64,000 nucleotides of DNA from Azospirillum sp. TSA2s (GTDB lineage: Bacteria; Pseudomonadota; Alphaproteobacteria; Azospirillales; Azospirillaceae), in the NCBI RefSeq assembly GCF_004923315.1, contig NZ_CP039647.1:863213-927212 (forward strand), in the 5' to 3' direction. The notes beneath the pieces were generated by a model. The model was not told the origin of the DNA, did no database searches, and saw nothing but the letters and a program-made list of their open reading frames with translations. The stretch's first letter is position 1. Every line of letters begins with the position of its first letter. The translations under genes were made by a program, and so were the position numbers. Below, piece after piece: positions 26,196 to 34,664 of the stretch.

Positions 26196-27839
26196 TCACT
26201 CCGCCGCCAGTTGGGCCGGCTCCTCGGCCTGCTCGCCATCCGCCTCCGCGGCGTCCTCCTCCGCCGGCCGGTCGCGCATCAGCAGCGCCTCGGCGACGGC
26301 TTCGACCGCCTGATCGGGCGTGATGACCGCCTGGCACATCGCGGCGCCGGTGATGCGGTCCTGGCGGCAGCGGTCCCAGCCGTGGTGCAGGCGGGCGCAG
26401 GGCCAGCAGGACGGAGCATCCGGCCCCTTCGGCGTCAGTACCACCGTGTTGCGCCAGTGCTTCGTCAGCATGTTGGGCGAGGAGTGCGACAGGAAGACGA
26501 CCTTCGGCACCTCGTCGAGGCAGACGGCGTTCAAGACGCCGGTTTCCGGCCCGATCACGACGTCGACCTGCTGGGCGAGCGCCATTGTGGCGCGCACCGG
26601 CCAGAATCCGGAGGTCCGCACCAGCCGCTTCGCCGTGCCGAAATACTGGACCGCCGCATCCTGAATGACCTCCTCCATCTCCTGGCACTTCTCGTCGCCG
26701 GCCAGGATGATGGTGAGGTCCGGCACCGCGTAGAGCAGCCGCACGATGGCCTGAGGCATATGCGGCCACGTCTTGTGGACGCTGGACCCCGACAGCACCC
26801 ACAGCGCTTTCCGGCCGGGGTAGGCGTCGATCACCGTCTGCCGGCAGCGCTCGACCTCCATCTCGGTCGGGTAGAACCGAACCCGGAAGTCGTGCGGCAC
26901 GCCGGCCAGATCGTGGGTGCGCTCCAGATAGTTCACGTCGCAGAGCCGGCGGCGGACCTCGTCCGGGTAGCTGTCGTTCACCCGGCCGGGGATCGTCAGC
27001 AGCTGGCCCTCAATGGACTCGCAGAGGTTCACGATGCGGTCGTAGCGCTCGCCCATCAGCGACCAATATTCACCGAGCCGCTCGTTCGGGATCTGGTCCT
27101 TGTCGACGATGATGAAGGCGTCGATGTGCGGATCGTGCTGGATCACCGACACGCCCGGGTTCGCCGACATGTAGGTCACGAACCAGCCGTCACCCTTCAG
27201 GTGCGGCAGGATCGACGCGGCCATGATCTGGTCGCCATAGGCGCCGAGGCGCACCACCATGCAGGACTTGGCCGGCTTGCGGAACGGCGCGTAGACCGTC
27301 TCGTCGTCGCCACGCTTGCGGAACACCAGCAGGAACGAATACTCGCTGCCGCCGTCACGGGTCTCATCCTCCAGCACCGTCCAGCCCTGCCCGGTCGCCG
27401 CGGTCAGGTCGGACATGGCCTTCAGGATATCCTCCGGCCGGAAATCGTGCTTGTGGTCGGGGTTCGAGCCGGGGGTGCCACAGCGCGGGTAGAGGTCGGC
27501 GTGCGGAAGGTAGAGGCAGAGGTGCCCACCCGGGGCGACGACGCGCCACCATTCCGCGAGAGCCGAGCGCCAGTCGACGATGTGCTCCAGGCAGTGCGAA
27601 GACACGACAGCGTCGAACGAGGCGTCCACGAACATCAGCGGCTGGTCGGCGCGGGCCTGGATGTCCGTCACCCGCTGCCCGCCGTAATCGACCGAGGCGT
27701 CCAGCGTGACCCAATGCGGGAAGATGCGGTTGGCGCCGGCGCCGACGTCAAGGACGCGGCCACGGGTGTAGGGAACCAGCAGGTGCCAGACCTTGGCCAG
27801 CTCGCGGCCGGACCAATCCTCATTCGATTTCCAGACCAT
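26196..27839 (-). CDS. Methyltransferase-glycosyltransferase (GT9) fusion protein
   Basis: 547 residues with two enzyme domains. Residues about 1-185 are a class I SAM methyltransferase: RGRVLDVGAGANRIFPHW (motif I), FDAVVSSHCLEHIVDW (motif IV) and EWWRVVAPGGHLCLYLPH. Residues about 195-515 resemble glycosyltransferase family 9 (heptosyltransferase-like): CMVVRLGAYGDQIMAASILP, WVLSGSSVHKTWPHMP, LTIILAGDEKC and VVIGPETGVLNAVCLD. The C-terminus is acidic. GT9 enzymes transfer ADP-heptose-type sugars in LPS synthesis. In a late capsid-tail operon the fusion may change the LPS receptor or glycosylate a virion protein. Confidence 0.85.
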   Translation of the reverse strand: MVWKSNEDWSGRELAKVWHLLVPYTRGRVLDVGAGANRIFPHWVTLDASVDYGGQRVTDIQARADQPLMFVDASFDAVVSSHCLEHIVDWRSALAEWWRVVAPGGHLCLYLPHADLYPRCGTPGSNPDHKHDFRPEDILKAMSDLTAATGQGWTVLEDETRDGGSEYSFLLVFRKRGDDETVYAPFRKPAKSCMVVRLGAYGDQIMAASILPHLKGDGWFVTYMSANPGVSVIQHDPHIDAFIIVDKDQIPNERLGEYWSLMGERYDRIVNLCESIEGQLLTIPGRVNDSYPDEVRRRLCDVNYLERTHDLAGVPHDFRVRFYPTEMEVERCRQTVIDAYPGRKALWVLSGSSVHKTWPHMPQAIVRLLYAVPDLTIILAGDEKCQEMEEVIQDAAVQYFGTAKRLVRTSGFWPVRATMALAQQVDVVIGPETGVLNAVCLDEVPKVVFLSHSSPNMLTKHWRNTVVLTPKGPDAPSCWPCARLHHGWDRCRQDRITGAAMCQAVITPDQAVEAVAEALLMRDRPAEEDAAEADGEQAEEPAQLAAE

Positions 27840-27910
27840 GGTGTCTCCGGTGCCGCGCCCGTGGGTGGCGGCTGAAGGGGTGATGGTATCGGTGTGGGGT
27901 CTTGCGATGA

Positions 27911-28069
27911 TCAGGCGGTGGGCTTCGCGGCCGGCTTGGCCTGCGGCTTCTCGGGCAGATCGATGTCCGAGCCGTCGGCGCGGAACTGCTTGTGGTCCTG
28001 CTCAAAGCAGGCGCCGTCCTCGGTCGGCGGGCAGATTTTCCCGTAGGGGCGACTGCGGTCCAGCGGCAT
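27911..28069 (-). CDS. Small phage protein with two cysteines
   Basis: 52 residues, MPLDRSRPYGKICPPTEDGA then CFEQDHKQFRADGSDIDLPE, ending in a Lys/Pro/Ala tail. Similar short proteins of the form ICPP-x-DGA-FEQ occur beside capsid genes in other podoviruses as I remember. It follows a strong terminator, so it and the genes after it need their own promoter or antitermination. GGAGC lies 6 nt upstream of the ATG. Confidence 0.6.
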   Translation of the reverse strand: MPLDRSRPYGKICPPTEDGACFEQDHKQFRADGSDIDLPEKPQAKPAAKPTA

Positions 28070-28081
28070 AGGGTGCTCCTG

Positions 28082-28110
28082 AAAAAAGAAAAGCCGCCCC
28101 GAAGGGCGGC
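28082..28110 (-). terminator. Strong intrinsic terminator inside the late operon
   Basis: On the minus strand a perfect 7-bp stem GCCGCCC/GGGCGGC with a 4-nt loop (28093-28110) is followed by TTTTCTTTTTT (28092-28082). It lies after the capsid cluster and before the downstream late genes. Confidence 0.85.
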
Positions 28111-28138
28111 AGGACGTTGCTCAGCGGGGCGACGCGGG

Positions 28139-28309
28139 TTAGCCGCGGTTCGCGGTCTTGTCGCCGTAGTTGATGAACTTGGTGGCGTCGCCGACGTATT
28201 TCGGCTGCATGTTGTCCCGCTTGGCGATGTCGCGGGACTCGATGTCACGGCCGTTGTTGTCGGTGACGATGTTGTCGGAGACCTGCCCCGGCTTGCGCAT
28301 GATGGCCAT
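28139..28309 (-). CDS. Small phage protein, capsid cluster
   Basis: 56 residues from the ATG at 28309 (GGAGGGC upstream). It starts MAIMRKPGQVSDNIVTDNNG and ends KYVGDATKFINYGDKTANRG. No family is recognised. It lies between the decoration-type gene and a strong terminator and is probably abundant with the capsid proteins. Confidence 0.6.
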   Translation of the reverse strand: MAIMRKPGQVSDNIVTDNNGRDIESRDIAKRDNMQPKYVGDATKFINYGDKTANRG

Positions 28310-28372
28310 GGTGTGTGCCCTCCTCGGCACGAGTAAAGGGGCGGAGCGCAGGCCCCGCTCCGGGGGAAGCGG

Positions 28373-28786
28373 TCAGGTGGCGAGGCCGCCCTTGTCCAGC
28401 GCCAGCTCCCAGACGACGCGCCCGGCCAGGGTTGCGTCGCTGACGGTGATGGCGTAGGTCCGGCTGTCGGCGGCGAGCGCCGTCGGGGTGATGGTCGAGG
28501 CGGTCGACAGAGCATTCAGGCGGACAGCCGAACCGGCGGCGCTGGTGCCGGCGGTGACGCTGCCGATGGTGGTCGTGGTGGTGCCCGACACGTTGATGAC
28601 CCGGAAGGCCGCGGCGGTCGCCGTGCCGGCCGTGGTCACGTAGAAGTGGGCGTTCCACAGGTTGGCGGCGTGCGGCGCGTAGAGGTCCGCCGCCGGAGTG
28701 GCGGTGCCGGCACCGACCGCCGCGACGCCCTGCTGGAACTGGCGCGCGGCATAGGTCGGGTGATCGTAGGCGAACTGGTTTGCCAT
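28373..28786 (-). CDS. Putative head decoration or minor capsid protein
   Basis: 137 residues, Ala/Thr/Val-rich and beta-like (VINVSGTTTTTIGSVTAGTS), beginning MANQFAYDHPTYAARQFQQG. It follows the major capsid gene by 13 nt. Size, composition and position suit a capsid-stabilising protein, but no family match is claimed. Confidence 0.55.
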   Translation of the reverse strand: MANQFAYDHPTYAARQFQQGVAAVGAGTATPAADLYAPHAANLWNAHFYVTTAGTATAAAFRVINVSGTTTTTIGSVTAGTSAAGSAVRLNALSTASTITPTALAADSRTYAITVSDATLAGRVVWELALDKGGLAT

Positions 28787-28799
28787 GGTCAGGCCCTCC

Positions 28800-29777
28800 T
28801 TAGGCCGCCGAGTCCCACATCAGAATGCGGCTGTTGGTGGCGCCGGGGTCGTTGCCGGCCTGATAGACGATGCCGAAGCCCTCCAGGGCGTACCACGCCA
28901 TGCCGAGCGACCGGCCGTAGTCGGTCGGGATCTTGCCGCGGATTTCCGGCGGCACCGACATGACCTCGGCGACGGTATCGGCGCCCATGAAGAACGCCCA
29001 GTCCGACAGGCCGTTGGTCCAGCCGGTGCCGTTGTTCGAGCGGCCGGACAGGACGTTGGTCTGCTCGACGAAGCGGCAGCCCTCGTAGCGGCCGATTTCG
29101 CCCTTCAACACCTTGCCGTAGCCGGTCTCGGTGTACTGGTTGACCGTTTCCAGGTCGTTGCGGAGCTGGCGATAGGTCGTCGGGCGGGCGATGGCGACAT
29201 AGTCGTCGGCGGCGTAGGGCGGGATGTTCCGCTCCTTCATCGTGTCGACGATGGCGCGGATGTGGTTCTTGCCGAGAGCCACGTTGTTGGTACCGGTGGC
29301 GGTGCCGTTGGTCGTCAGCGTGATCGCCGAGGTGCTGGTGCCGTTGGTCGGCACGGCGCGCAGCAGCGTCTGCTTGAACTGGCCGTGGGCGGCGCGATCC
29401 AGCGTCTCGCGGGCGTCGCGTGACAGGACGTTGCGGACCACCTCGGTCACCGAATGGGCGGCGTAGTAGTCCGTCAGTGAGGTGAAGGGCACGCTGTTGC
29501 CCCACTCCTGCACGGTCGCCGTACCCTGCTGGACGGTGAAGCCGGCCTCCGGCATGGCCGTGCCCTCGTTGAGGGTCGTGCCGTTCTGGTTGATGGCCGA
29601 ATAGACGTTCCAGGTGACGGTCTGCCCCTTGTGCAGGCCCTTGTCGCTGAAGTCCTGGGCGTCGCAGAGCTGGCGAAACTTCGCCGTCGCGCGAACCTGG
29701 GTCCGAAGCACGTCCGACAGCTCATTCGAATACATGTAGCCGCCGGCGGTGCTGGTGCCCCAAAGCTGACCAGCCAT
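28800..29777 (-). CDS. Major capsid protein, N4-gp56 family
   Basis: 325 residues. MAGQLWGTSTAGGYMYSNEL opens the protein; the N-arm and P-domain segments FRQLCDAQDFSDKGLHKGQT, TATVQEWGNSVPFTSLTDYY and later IPPYAADDYVAIARPTTYRQ are typical of the N4-gp56-type HK97-fold capsid proteins. The E-loop region shows Gly/Thr-rich sequence (NGTSTSAITLTTNGTATG). It follows the scaffold gene. Forms the icosahedral shell. Confidence 0.85.
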   Translation of the reverse strand: MAGQLWGTSTAGGYMYSNELSDVLRTQVRATAKFRQLCDAQDFSDKGLHKGQTVTWNVYSAINQNGTTLNEGTAMPEAGFTVQQGTATVQEWGNSVPFTSLTDYYAAHSVTEVVRNVLSRDARETLDRAAHGQFKQTLLRAVPTNGTSTSAITLTTNGTATGTNNVALGKNHIRAIVDTMKERNIPPYAADDYVAIARPTTYRQLRNDLETVNQYTETGYGKVLKGEIGRYEGCRFVEQTNVLSGRSNNGTGWTNGLSDWAFFMGADTVAEVMSVPPEIRGKIPTDYGRSLGMAWYALEGFGIVYQAGNDPGATNSRILMWDSAA

Positions 29778-29817
29778 GGTCTATCTCCTGTGATGTGATG
29801 CGCCTGTCCGGCGCGGG

Positions 29818-31086
29818 TCAGTAGACGGTCAGGCCGCGCTCCCGCCGCTCGGCCGCGATGATCTCGGCCGCAGTGGGCGGCCGGGGTTCCTGCGGGGCGG
29901 GGGCGCGCGCCACGGCGGCGCTGGGCTGCATCGGCATGGCCCGCTTGTCGGCGAGGCGCTGGTCGATGGCGGTCTGCCCGGCCGGCCTGGGTGCGGCGAA
30001 CTTGCCCTTCACTCCGGCCGCCGCGGCACGGAACACCGTCATCTGCGGGGGCACCATCGTGGCCTGTTCGGCTTCACGGTAGGCGCGCCCCAGCATGTCG
30101 GGGTTCAGGGCCAGCACGCGGACGGGATCGGCGCCGATGTCGATGAGGTGTTGTTGCATGGTCTTCTGGACCCGTTGGGCGACCAGAACCTGCAGATCCT
30201 CGTCGGCGACGATCTCCGGGTGCTCGGCGGCGAACGCCTGGAGTTCGCCTTGTGCCCGCGCCGTCTGCTGGTAGGCGGCGAGGCGCTGATCGACGATGCC
30301 GGTCAGGGCGTCGGGGGTAACGGCCGGCGGCTGGCTGGACCGTGCCCCCTGTTCCATGAAGGCGGCGAGCGCCGACTTGATGCCGTCGCGGTCACCGTAG
30401 GCGATCTGGTCAACCAGCGCCTCCAGCGGGTCCGCAGCGGTCGCGCCGGGCTGCTGGCCCGGCTGCGTCTGGTGGTGAGGCTGCTGCGGCGGATGCGGGG
30501 TCTGCGCCTTGGTGCGCGCCTCCTCCAGCAGCCGCGTGGCCTCCTGTTGCGCTTTGGTCGCCGCCTCCATCCGCTGGCGGGCGGCGCTCTCGATCTGGAT
30601 GGAGCGCCGGGCATCGCCCCAGCGCATCATCTGCTCCTGACCGTTGACCTTGACCTTCACCATCGCGTCGTCGGACAGATCGACGGGCGTCGGCTGCTGG
30701 GCGGTGGGCTGCTGCGTCGCGGCCTGATCGGTCGGTGCGGCGGCGGCCTGCGCGGCCTCGCCTTCCTTCGGAGCGAAACGGCCGCGGTCGTCGCGCGGCT
30801 GCCCGGCCGGATCGGCGTCGACGGCGGGCTGCGACTGCTGCTCGCCCTGGCGCTGCGCTTCCGACTGCTGCGCGCCTCCCTCCGGCAGCCCCATCATGCG
30901 GGCGAGGCGATCCTCTGCGGCGCGGCGGGCGTTGGCAGCGGCCTTGTCCTCGACGCTGTCGCGGGCAAGCCCCTGATCGGTGCCGAGGATGACGTGTTCC
31001 GGCTGCCCGATCTCGCGGCCGGCATCGCGCGCGGCATCGGACACGCCCTGGCCGGGGACCTGGGTGGCGTCGGTTGCGGTGGTCAA
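29818..31086 (-). CDS. Scaffolding-type protein with TTG start
   Basis: 422 residues. No ATG fits the N-terminus; the TTG at 31086 has CGGAG 7 nt upstream and gives LTTATDATQVPGQGVSDAAR (initiator Met). The sequence is Gln/Ala-rich and helical with no domain of known catalytic type, has a linker of Gln and Pro (about 205-225), and ends in a basic ERRERGLTVY. Position between portal and capsid genes and composition point to the scaffold that guides procapsid assembly. Confidence 0.7.
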   Translation of the reverse strand: MTTATDATQVPGQGVSDAARDAGREIGQPEHVILGTDQGLARDSVEDKAAANARRAAEDRLARMMGLPEGGAQQSEAQRQGEQQSQPAVDADPAGQPRDDRGRFAPKEGEAAQAAAAPTDQAATQQPTAQQPTPVDLSDDAMVKVKVNGQEQMMRWGDARRSIQIESAARQRMEAATKAQQEATRLLEEARTKAQTPHPPQQPHHQTQPGQQPGATAADPLEALVDQIAYGDRDGIKSALAAFMEQGARSSQPPAVTPDALTGIVDQRLAAYQQTARAQGELQAFAAEHPEIVADEDLQVLVAQRVQKTMQQHLIDIGADPVRVLALNPDMLGRAYREAEQATMVPPQMTVFRAAAAGVKGKFAAPRPAGQTAIDQRLADKRAMPMQPSAAVARAPAPQEPRPPTAAEIIAAERRERGLTVY

Positions 31087-31107
31087 GGTGATGCTCCGTG
31101 GTGTTGG

Positions 31108-31124
31108 GGCGGCTTCCGGCCGCC
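31108..31124. other. Perfect hairpin in front of the scaffold gene
   Basis: GGCGGC (31108-31113) and GCCGCC (31119-31124) form a 6-bp stem with a 5-nt loop. There is no T-tract, so it is not an obvious terminator. It lies 21 nt upstream of the TTG start and could act on translation or mRNA processing. Confidence 0.4.
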
Positions 31125-31129
31125 AGGAA

Positions 31130-31417
31130 TCAGCCGTCGATGTGTTCGGCGGCGACAAGGACGCGATACGCCTCCCGGCCGCGCTCGATCTGCTCGTCGA
31201 TCCAGCCGACAACAGCGTCTGCGATGCCGGCCCGGACCTGCGCCGCGGCCACAGCCTTCGCGTCGGTCGGGTCGACGGCCTTCAGCGCCTGCACGGCCTC
31301 CGCCTCCTCGGCTCGTGCCATCTCGACGAGATAGCGGTAGAGCGCGGTGTCGCGGGCGATCTCCAACTCATTGCCAAGCCGGGCTTCCGCCATTAGGGCG
31401 TCGCGGGGGTCTCTCAT
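31130..31417 (-). CDS. Small helical phage protein between portal and scaffold
   Basis: 95 residues, almost wholly helical and Ala/Glu/Arg-rich (MRDPRDALMAEARLGNELEI, EEAEAVQALKAVDPTDAKAV). The start lies 7 nt after the portal stop. Function unknown; conserved small genes occur at this position in related podoviruses. Confidence 0.6.
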   Translation of the reverse strand: MRDPRDALMAEARLGNELEIARDTALYRYLVEMARAEEAEAVQALKAVDPTDAKAVAAAQVRAGIADAVVGWIDEQIERGREAYRVLVAAEHIDG

Positions 31418-31424
31418 CGGATCC

Positions 31425-33602
31425 TCACATCAATCCGCCGACGCCGAACCCGGGCGCCATCGGGCCGCGCGGCACCATCGGCTGCGGCGCCAGCACCCGC
31501 TCGGCCAGCGTGTCGTGCGTGGCGCGGATCAGGTCGCTGCGGGCCTTGGCGTCCTGCAACTGCATCTGGCCCTGCATCTTCATGACCTCGCGCTGCGTCG
31601 TGGCCTGCTGCCGCAGCCCCTCCTGCTGGAGGCGGGCTTGAGCGTCCATCTGCTTGCTCTGGAGCTGCTGTTGCAGTTGGGCGATCTGCTGCTGCGCCAT
31701 CTGGAGCATCTGCGCGGCTTGTTGCAGGCGCGGATCCTCCTGGCCCTGCGGCCCCTGGAGCGCCAGGAAGCGGCTGCCGTCCTTGTAGCCGGCCGCCCCG
31801 AAGATCTCCTTGGCGATGGCCTCGAAGCCGGGCGACTGGAGCGCCTGGGGCCCAAGCATCTGACCGATGCCGCCGGCCAACTGCATCAGCGACTGCATGG
31901 CGAACATGAACTTCTGGAGCCGCTGCGACGGATCGGTGTTGCCGATGCCGACGTTGACCGTAATCGTCAGATCGGCCGATAGCAGATCATCGACGGTCGG
32001 GTCCATGCTGTAGCGCTGCCAGACCTGCGCCTGCTTGCCGGCGAGCGCCAGGACGGTCAGGTCGGTCTCGTAGGCCTGTTCGAGGTGGACCAACTGGCGG
32101 AGCACCGGCTCAACCCAGGTCTCGGAGAAGACGCGCAGATCGTATTCGACCAGGCTGTTCGCGCTATTGCTCAGCAGGGCCATGCCGCCGACGGTCTCGT
32201 TCATGCGGCGGTTCGTCTGCACGCTGCCGGCGGAGAAGCTGCCGGCCAACTCGTCGAAGTCGACGTTCAGCCGGTCCTGCTCGGCATAGGCGGAGCTGGT
32301 CACATCCGGCGGGCGGTCATAGACGACGTCGCCGGCCGGGTCCTTGGTCAGCACCACCGATCCTGGCGCGCCGGCGGAGACCTGCTGGAGGTCGACCTGC
32401 GCGCCACTGCGAACCCGGGTGCGCGGCTGCATGGTCAGCTTGACGTTGTCGAGACGCAGGTTCTCGATGTCGTTCGCCGCGACCTGCAGGTCGTGCAACA
32501 TGGCGACCTTGGCCGTCGGGTAGACGTTGAAGGCCTCCAGCGTGCCGTAACCGATGGCGAAGGGGCGGCCCAGCTTCTTGGCGTGCTTATAGACCTCCTC
32601 GACCGGCCGAGGCTCGGTCAGCAGCGCGACGTCGCCCAGCGACCACCAATGCAGGTCCTGGCCTCCGATGTGCTGGAAGTTCTCGTAGACCCAGACCAGT
32701 TCGTGATCCTGGATCGTCTCCATGCTGCCATCAGCGTCGTAGGGATCGTAACCCTGGCGCTTCTGGCGGATCGACGACGTTTCGTCGACGCGGACGGACG
32801 CCAGCAGCGGATCGCCGGCCTGCATCCATTCGCCGCTGTCCATGCGCTCCTTCACGGCACCGACGTACATCGGCACCATGTCGATCAGGAACGGCGAGCT
32901 GTTCACCGGGTCGAGCCAGTCGCAGCCCTCATGGATGCGGACATTCTCCGGCGGCCGGAGGTCGATCCAGGGTCGGTCCTTGGCGATCTCCATCGGCTGA
33001 TGCAGCGCCGGCTGGCCGTTCTCGTCCAGGATCGGCGTGCCGGTCAGCGGATCGGTCATGACCTCGGGCGGCCCGGCCGGGCGTTCCTCGTACTGCCAAT
33101 ACTGCTTCGAGACGCAGATACCGTGAATCTGCGCCGTCTGGTAGGCGCCCTGCAGCACCAGGAACCAGGGGATCGTCTTGGTCAGGCGATAGTTGACCAG
33201 CGCAGACGTCACCTCTGCCGAGGCCAGTTGCTGTGGGTCGCTGTCGTCCACCGCGGCGATGTTGACGACGTCCTGCGTCGAGAAGAACGCCGCAGCGCAG
33301 GCAGCCTCCTGCTTCCGTACCGTCGAGCGGGTCTTCGGCCTGAACAGCCGCGAGCGGCCCTTGTAGGCGTCGGAGAGATACTTCGATCCGGTCGGGTGCT
33401 GGGACCGGAAGTGGTCGAGCGACCGCTCCCAGGTTTTCCGCTGATGGGCGGTCAGGAAGGACTCGCTGTGCTCCATGGCCTGCCGGGTCAGCGCCAGATA
33501 GTCCGGGCCGGGCGCAGGCGGAGCGCCGGCAGCCGCGTCCATCGTCGTGGTCGCGGTGACGCCGTCTTCCATGTTCGGCTTGTCGGAGGTCTGATCGGCC
33601 AT
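31425..33602 (-). CDS. Portal protein
   Basis: 725 residues. Features of podoviral portals: an N-terminal helical region (SLDHFRSQHPTGSKYLSDAY), AAFFSTQDVVNIAAVDDSDP, the stem region GYGTLEAFNVYPTAKVAMLH, and a long Gln-rich C-terminal helix (MAQQQIAQLQQQLQSKQMDA), which resembles the barrel of P22-type portals. It forms the dodecameric DNA channel at one capsid vertex and follows the terminase genes as expected. Confidence 0.85.
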   Translation of the reverse strand: MADQTSDKPNMEDGVTATTTMDAAAGAPPAPGPDYLALTRQAMEHSESFLTAHQRKTWERSLDHFRSQHPTGSKYLSDAYKGRSRLFRPKTRSTVRKQEAACAAAFFSTQDVVNIAAVDDSDPQQLASAEVTSALVNYRLTKTIPWFLVLQGAYQTAQIHGICVSKQYWQYEERPAGPPEVMTDPLTGTPILDENGQPALHQPMEIAKDRPWIDLRPPENVRIHEGCDWLDPVNSSPFLIDMVPMYVGAVKERMDSGEWMQAGDPLLASVRVDETSSIRQKRQGYDPYDADGSMETIQDHELVWVYENFQHIGGQDLHWWSLGDVALLTEPRPVEEVYKHAKKLGRPFAIGYGTLEAFNVYPTAKVAMLHDLQVAANDIENLRLDNVKLTMQPRTRVRSGAQVDLQQVSAGAPGSVVLTKDPAGDVVYDRPPDVTSSAYAEQDRLNVDFDELAGSFSAGSVQTNRRMNETVGGMALLSNSANSLVEYDLRVFSETWVEPVLRQLVHLEQAYETDLTVLALAGKQAQVWQRYSMDPTVDDLLSADLTITVNVGIGNTDPSQRLQKFMFAMQSLMQLAGGIGQMLGPQALQSPGFEAIAKEIFGAAGYKDGSRFLALQGPQGQEDPRLQQAAQMLQMAQQQIAQLQQQLQSKQMDAQARLQQEGLRQQATTQREVMKMQGQMQLQDAKARSDLIRATHDTLAERVLAPQPMVPRGPMAPGFGVGGLM

Positions 33603-33631
33603 GTCGCGGGGGTGCCTTTCCGGGTCGCCGC

Positions 33632-33967
33632 TCAGTTCATCCAGGCGCGCTGGGCGTGGTCGCGGACCTCGTCCTGATCGGCGCGGCCACGGGCCAGCCC
33701 GAAGCGCTCCAGGAACTCGCCGCCAGCCTTCACCGCCATGCGCTTCACGTCGTTGTGGGTGGCGAGGTCATTCATGCGGATGCGGAAGCCGTCGCGAGTG
33801 GACAGGTTCCAGTTTTCCACCACCGCCATGCCGGTCCGGCTGTCGACGTTCACCGCCCAGGCGTGGCCGGGATAGTGCCGGGACAGCTCGGCGGAGATCT
33901 CCTTCGCCAACGACTGGTCGGCAGCGATGACGGCGCCCTCGGCGTGGGGGTTGATGGCGATGTCCAT
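33632..33967 (-). CDS. Conserved phage protein upstream of portal
   Basis: 111 residues from the ATG at 33967, which has GGAGA 8 nt upstream; a GTG at 33973 would add two residues but sits too close to that site. Sequence MDIAINPHAEGAVIAADQSL, then LSRHYPGHAWAVNVDSRTGM. It is probably alpha/beta. No function known. Confidence 0.55.
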   Translation of the reverse strand: MDIAINPHAEGAVIAADQSLAKEISAELSRHYPGHAWAVNVDSRTGMAVVENWNLSTRDGFRIRMNDLATHNDVKRMAVKAGGEFLERFGLARGRADQDEVRDHAQRAWMN

Positions 33968-33969
33968 GG

Positions 33970-34344
33970 TCACAGTCTCCGGCTGGCGATTTCTTCCGCC
34001 GCGGCGCGTCGCCGATCGGCACGGATGCGGTCGGCGTCGATGTGGTTCCGGGCGCCGTCGATGAAGGCGCGGACCTCTTCTCGGTTGCGCTGCTCGCGTT
34101 CGCGCTCAGCCTTCCGGGCGGAGATGATCCGCGCCGCCTCGCGCTCGTCCGTCAGCCAGTGGCCATGGGTCGGCGCCAGAAAGCGAACGATCATCCGGAG
34201 CGGGAAATACCAGGATGCCCGCGTCACTGCGTCAGCAACCGCACTCCAGCCGCAGTGGCGCCGGGCGCCAACCAGCGCAGCGCGAGCGTCGCACCATTCC
34301 CACGACTGACCCTGGCGGCTGGGTCCGATGTACCGTTCGACCAT
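33970..34344 (-). CDS. Hypothetical protein with charged C-terminal coil
   Basis: 124 residues from the ATG at 34344 (GGAAG upstream). The N-terminal half contains many Trp and Arg (RQGQSWEWCDARAALVG), the middle is WYFPLRMIVRFLAP, and the last 55 residues are a charged helix (ARKAEREREQRNREEVRAFI). It ends 2 nt before the next gene. Function unknown. Confidence 0.5.
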   Translation of the reverse strand: MVERYIGPSRQGQSWEWCDARAALVGARRHCGWSAVADAVTRASWYFPLRMIVRFLAPTHGHWLTDEREAARIISARKAEREREQRNREEVRAFIDGARNHIDADRIRADRRRAAAEEIASRRL

Positions 34345-34346
34345 GG

Positions 34347-34511
34347 TCAGCTTCCGGTGTTGGTGCCGACCCACGAATACGGCTGGTTCGGGCGCTCGGT
34401 GACCTTGAACGTCCGTCCGTTGCTGAACTCGTAGGCCGGCGGATGCGGCGCGTCCTTCGACCACTGGCGATCCGCCTGCTGGACGATGGACTTCCAATCA
34501 CGGGCGGGCAT
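34347..34511 (-). CDS. Small hypothetical phage protein
   Basis: 54 residues, MPARDWKSIVQQADRQWSKD, ending YSWVGTNTGS. Its ATG overlaps the TGA of the 15-codon ORF upstream (TGATG), which indicates translational coupling. Function unknown. Confidence 0.5.
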   Translation of the reverse strand: MPARDWKSIVQQADRQWSKDAPHPPAYEFSNGRTFKVTERPNQPYSWVGTNTGS

Positions 34512-34558
34512 CAGCAGCCCTTCCCGCCCTTGCCGCCCTTTTTGGTGCCCTTGGCCAT
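34511..34558 (-). CDS. Fifteen-residue Lys/Gly peptide
   Basis: MAKGTKKGGKGGKGC. A very strong Shine-Dalgarno, GGAGGTGATCAC, lies directly upstream, which is nearly a full complement to the 16S rRNA tail. The stop overlaps the next start. The strength of the site supports real translation, either for the peptide itself or to load ribosomes onto the next gene. Confidence 0.55.
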   Translation of the reverse strand: MAKGTKKGGKGGKGC

Positions 34559-34613
34559 GTGATCACCTCCCTTCGGGTTGAGGTTGCGCTGGGCGCCGGA
34601 GAGATGGCGCATA

Positions 34614-34642
34614 CAAAAATGGCCGCCCGGTGAGGGGCGGCC
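34614..34642 (-). terminator. Intrinsic terminator inside the late operon
   Basis: On the minus strand an 8-bp stem GGCCGCCC/GGGCGGCC (34621-34628 with 34635-34642) is followed by ATTTTTG. It lies between the sponge-like gene and the small-gene cluster. Confidence 0.8.
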
Positions 34643-34664
34643 CATGCTGGCAGAACGGCGACGG

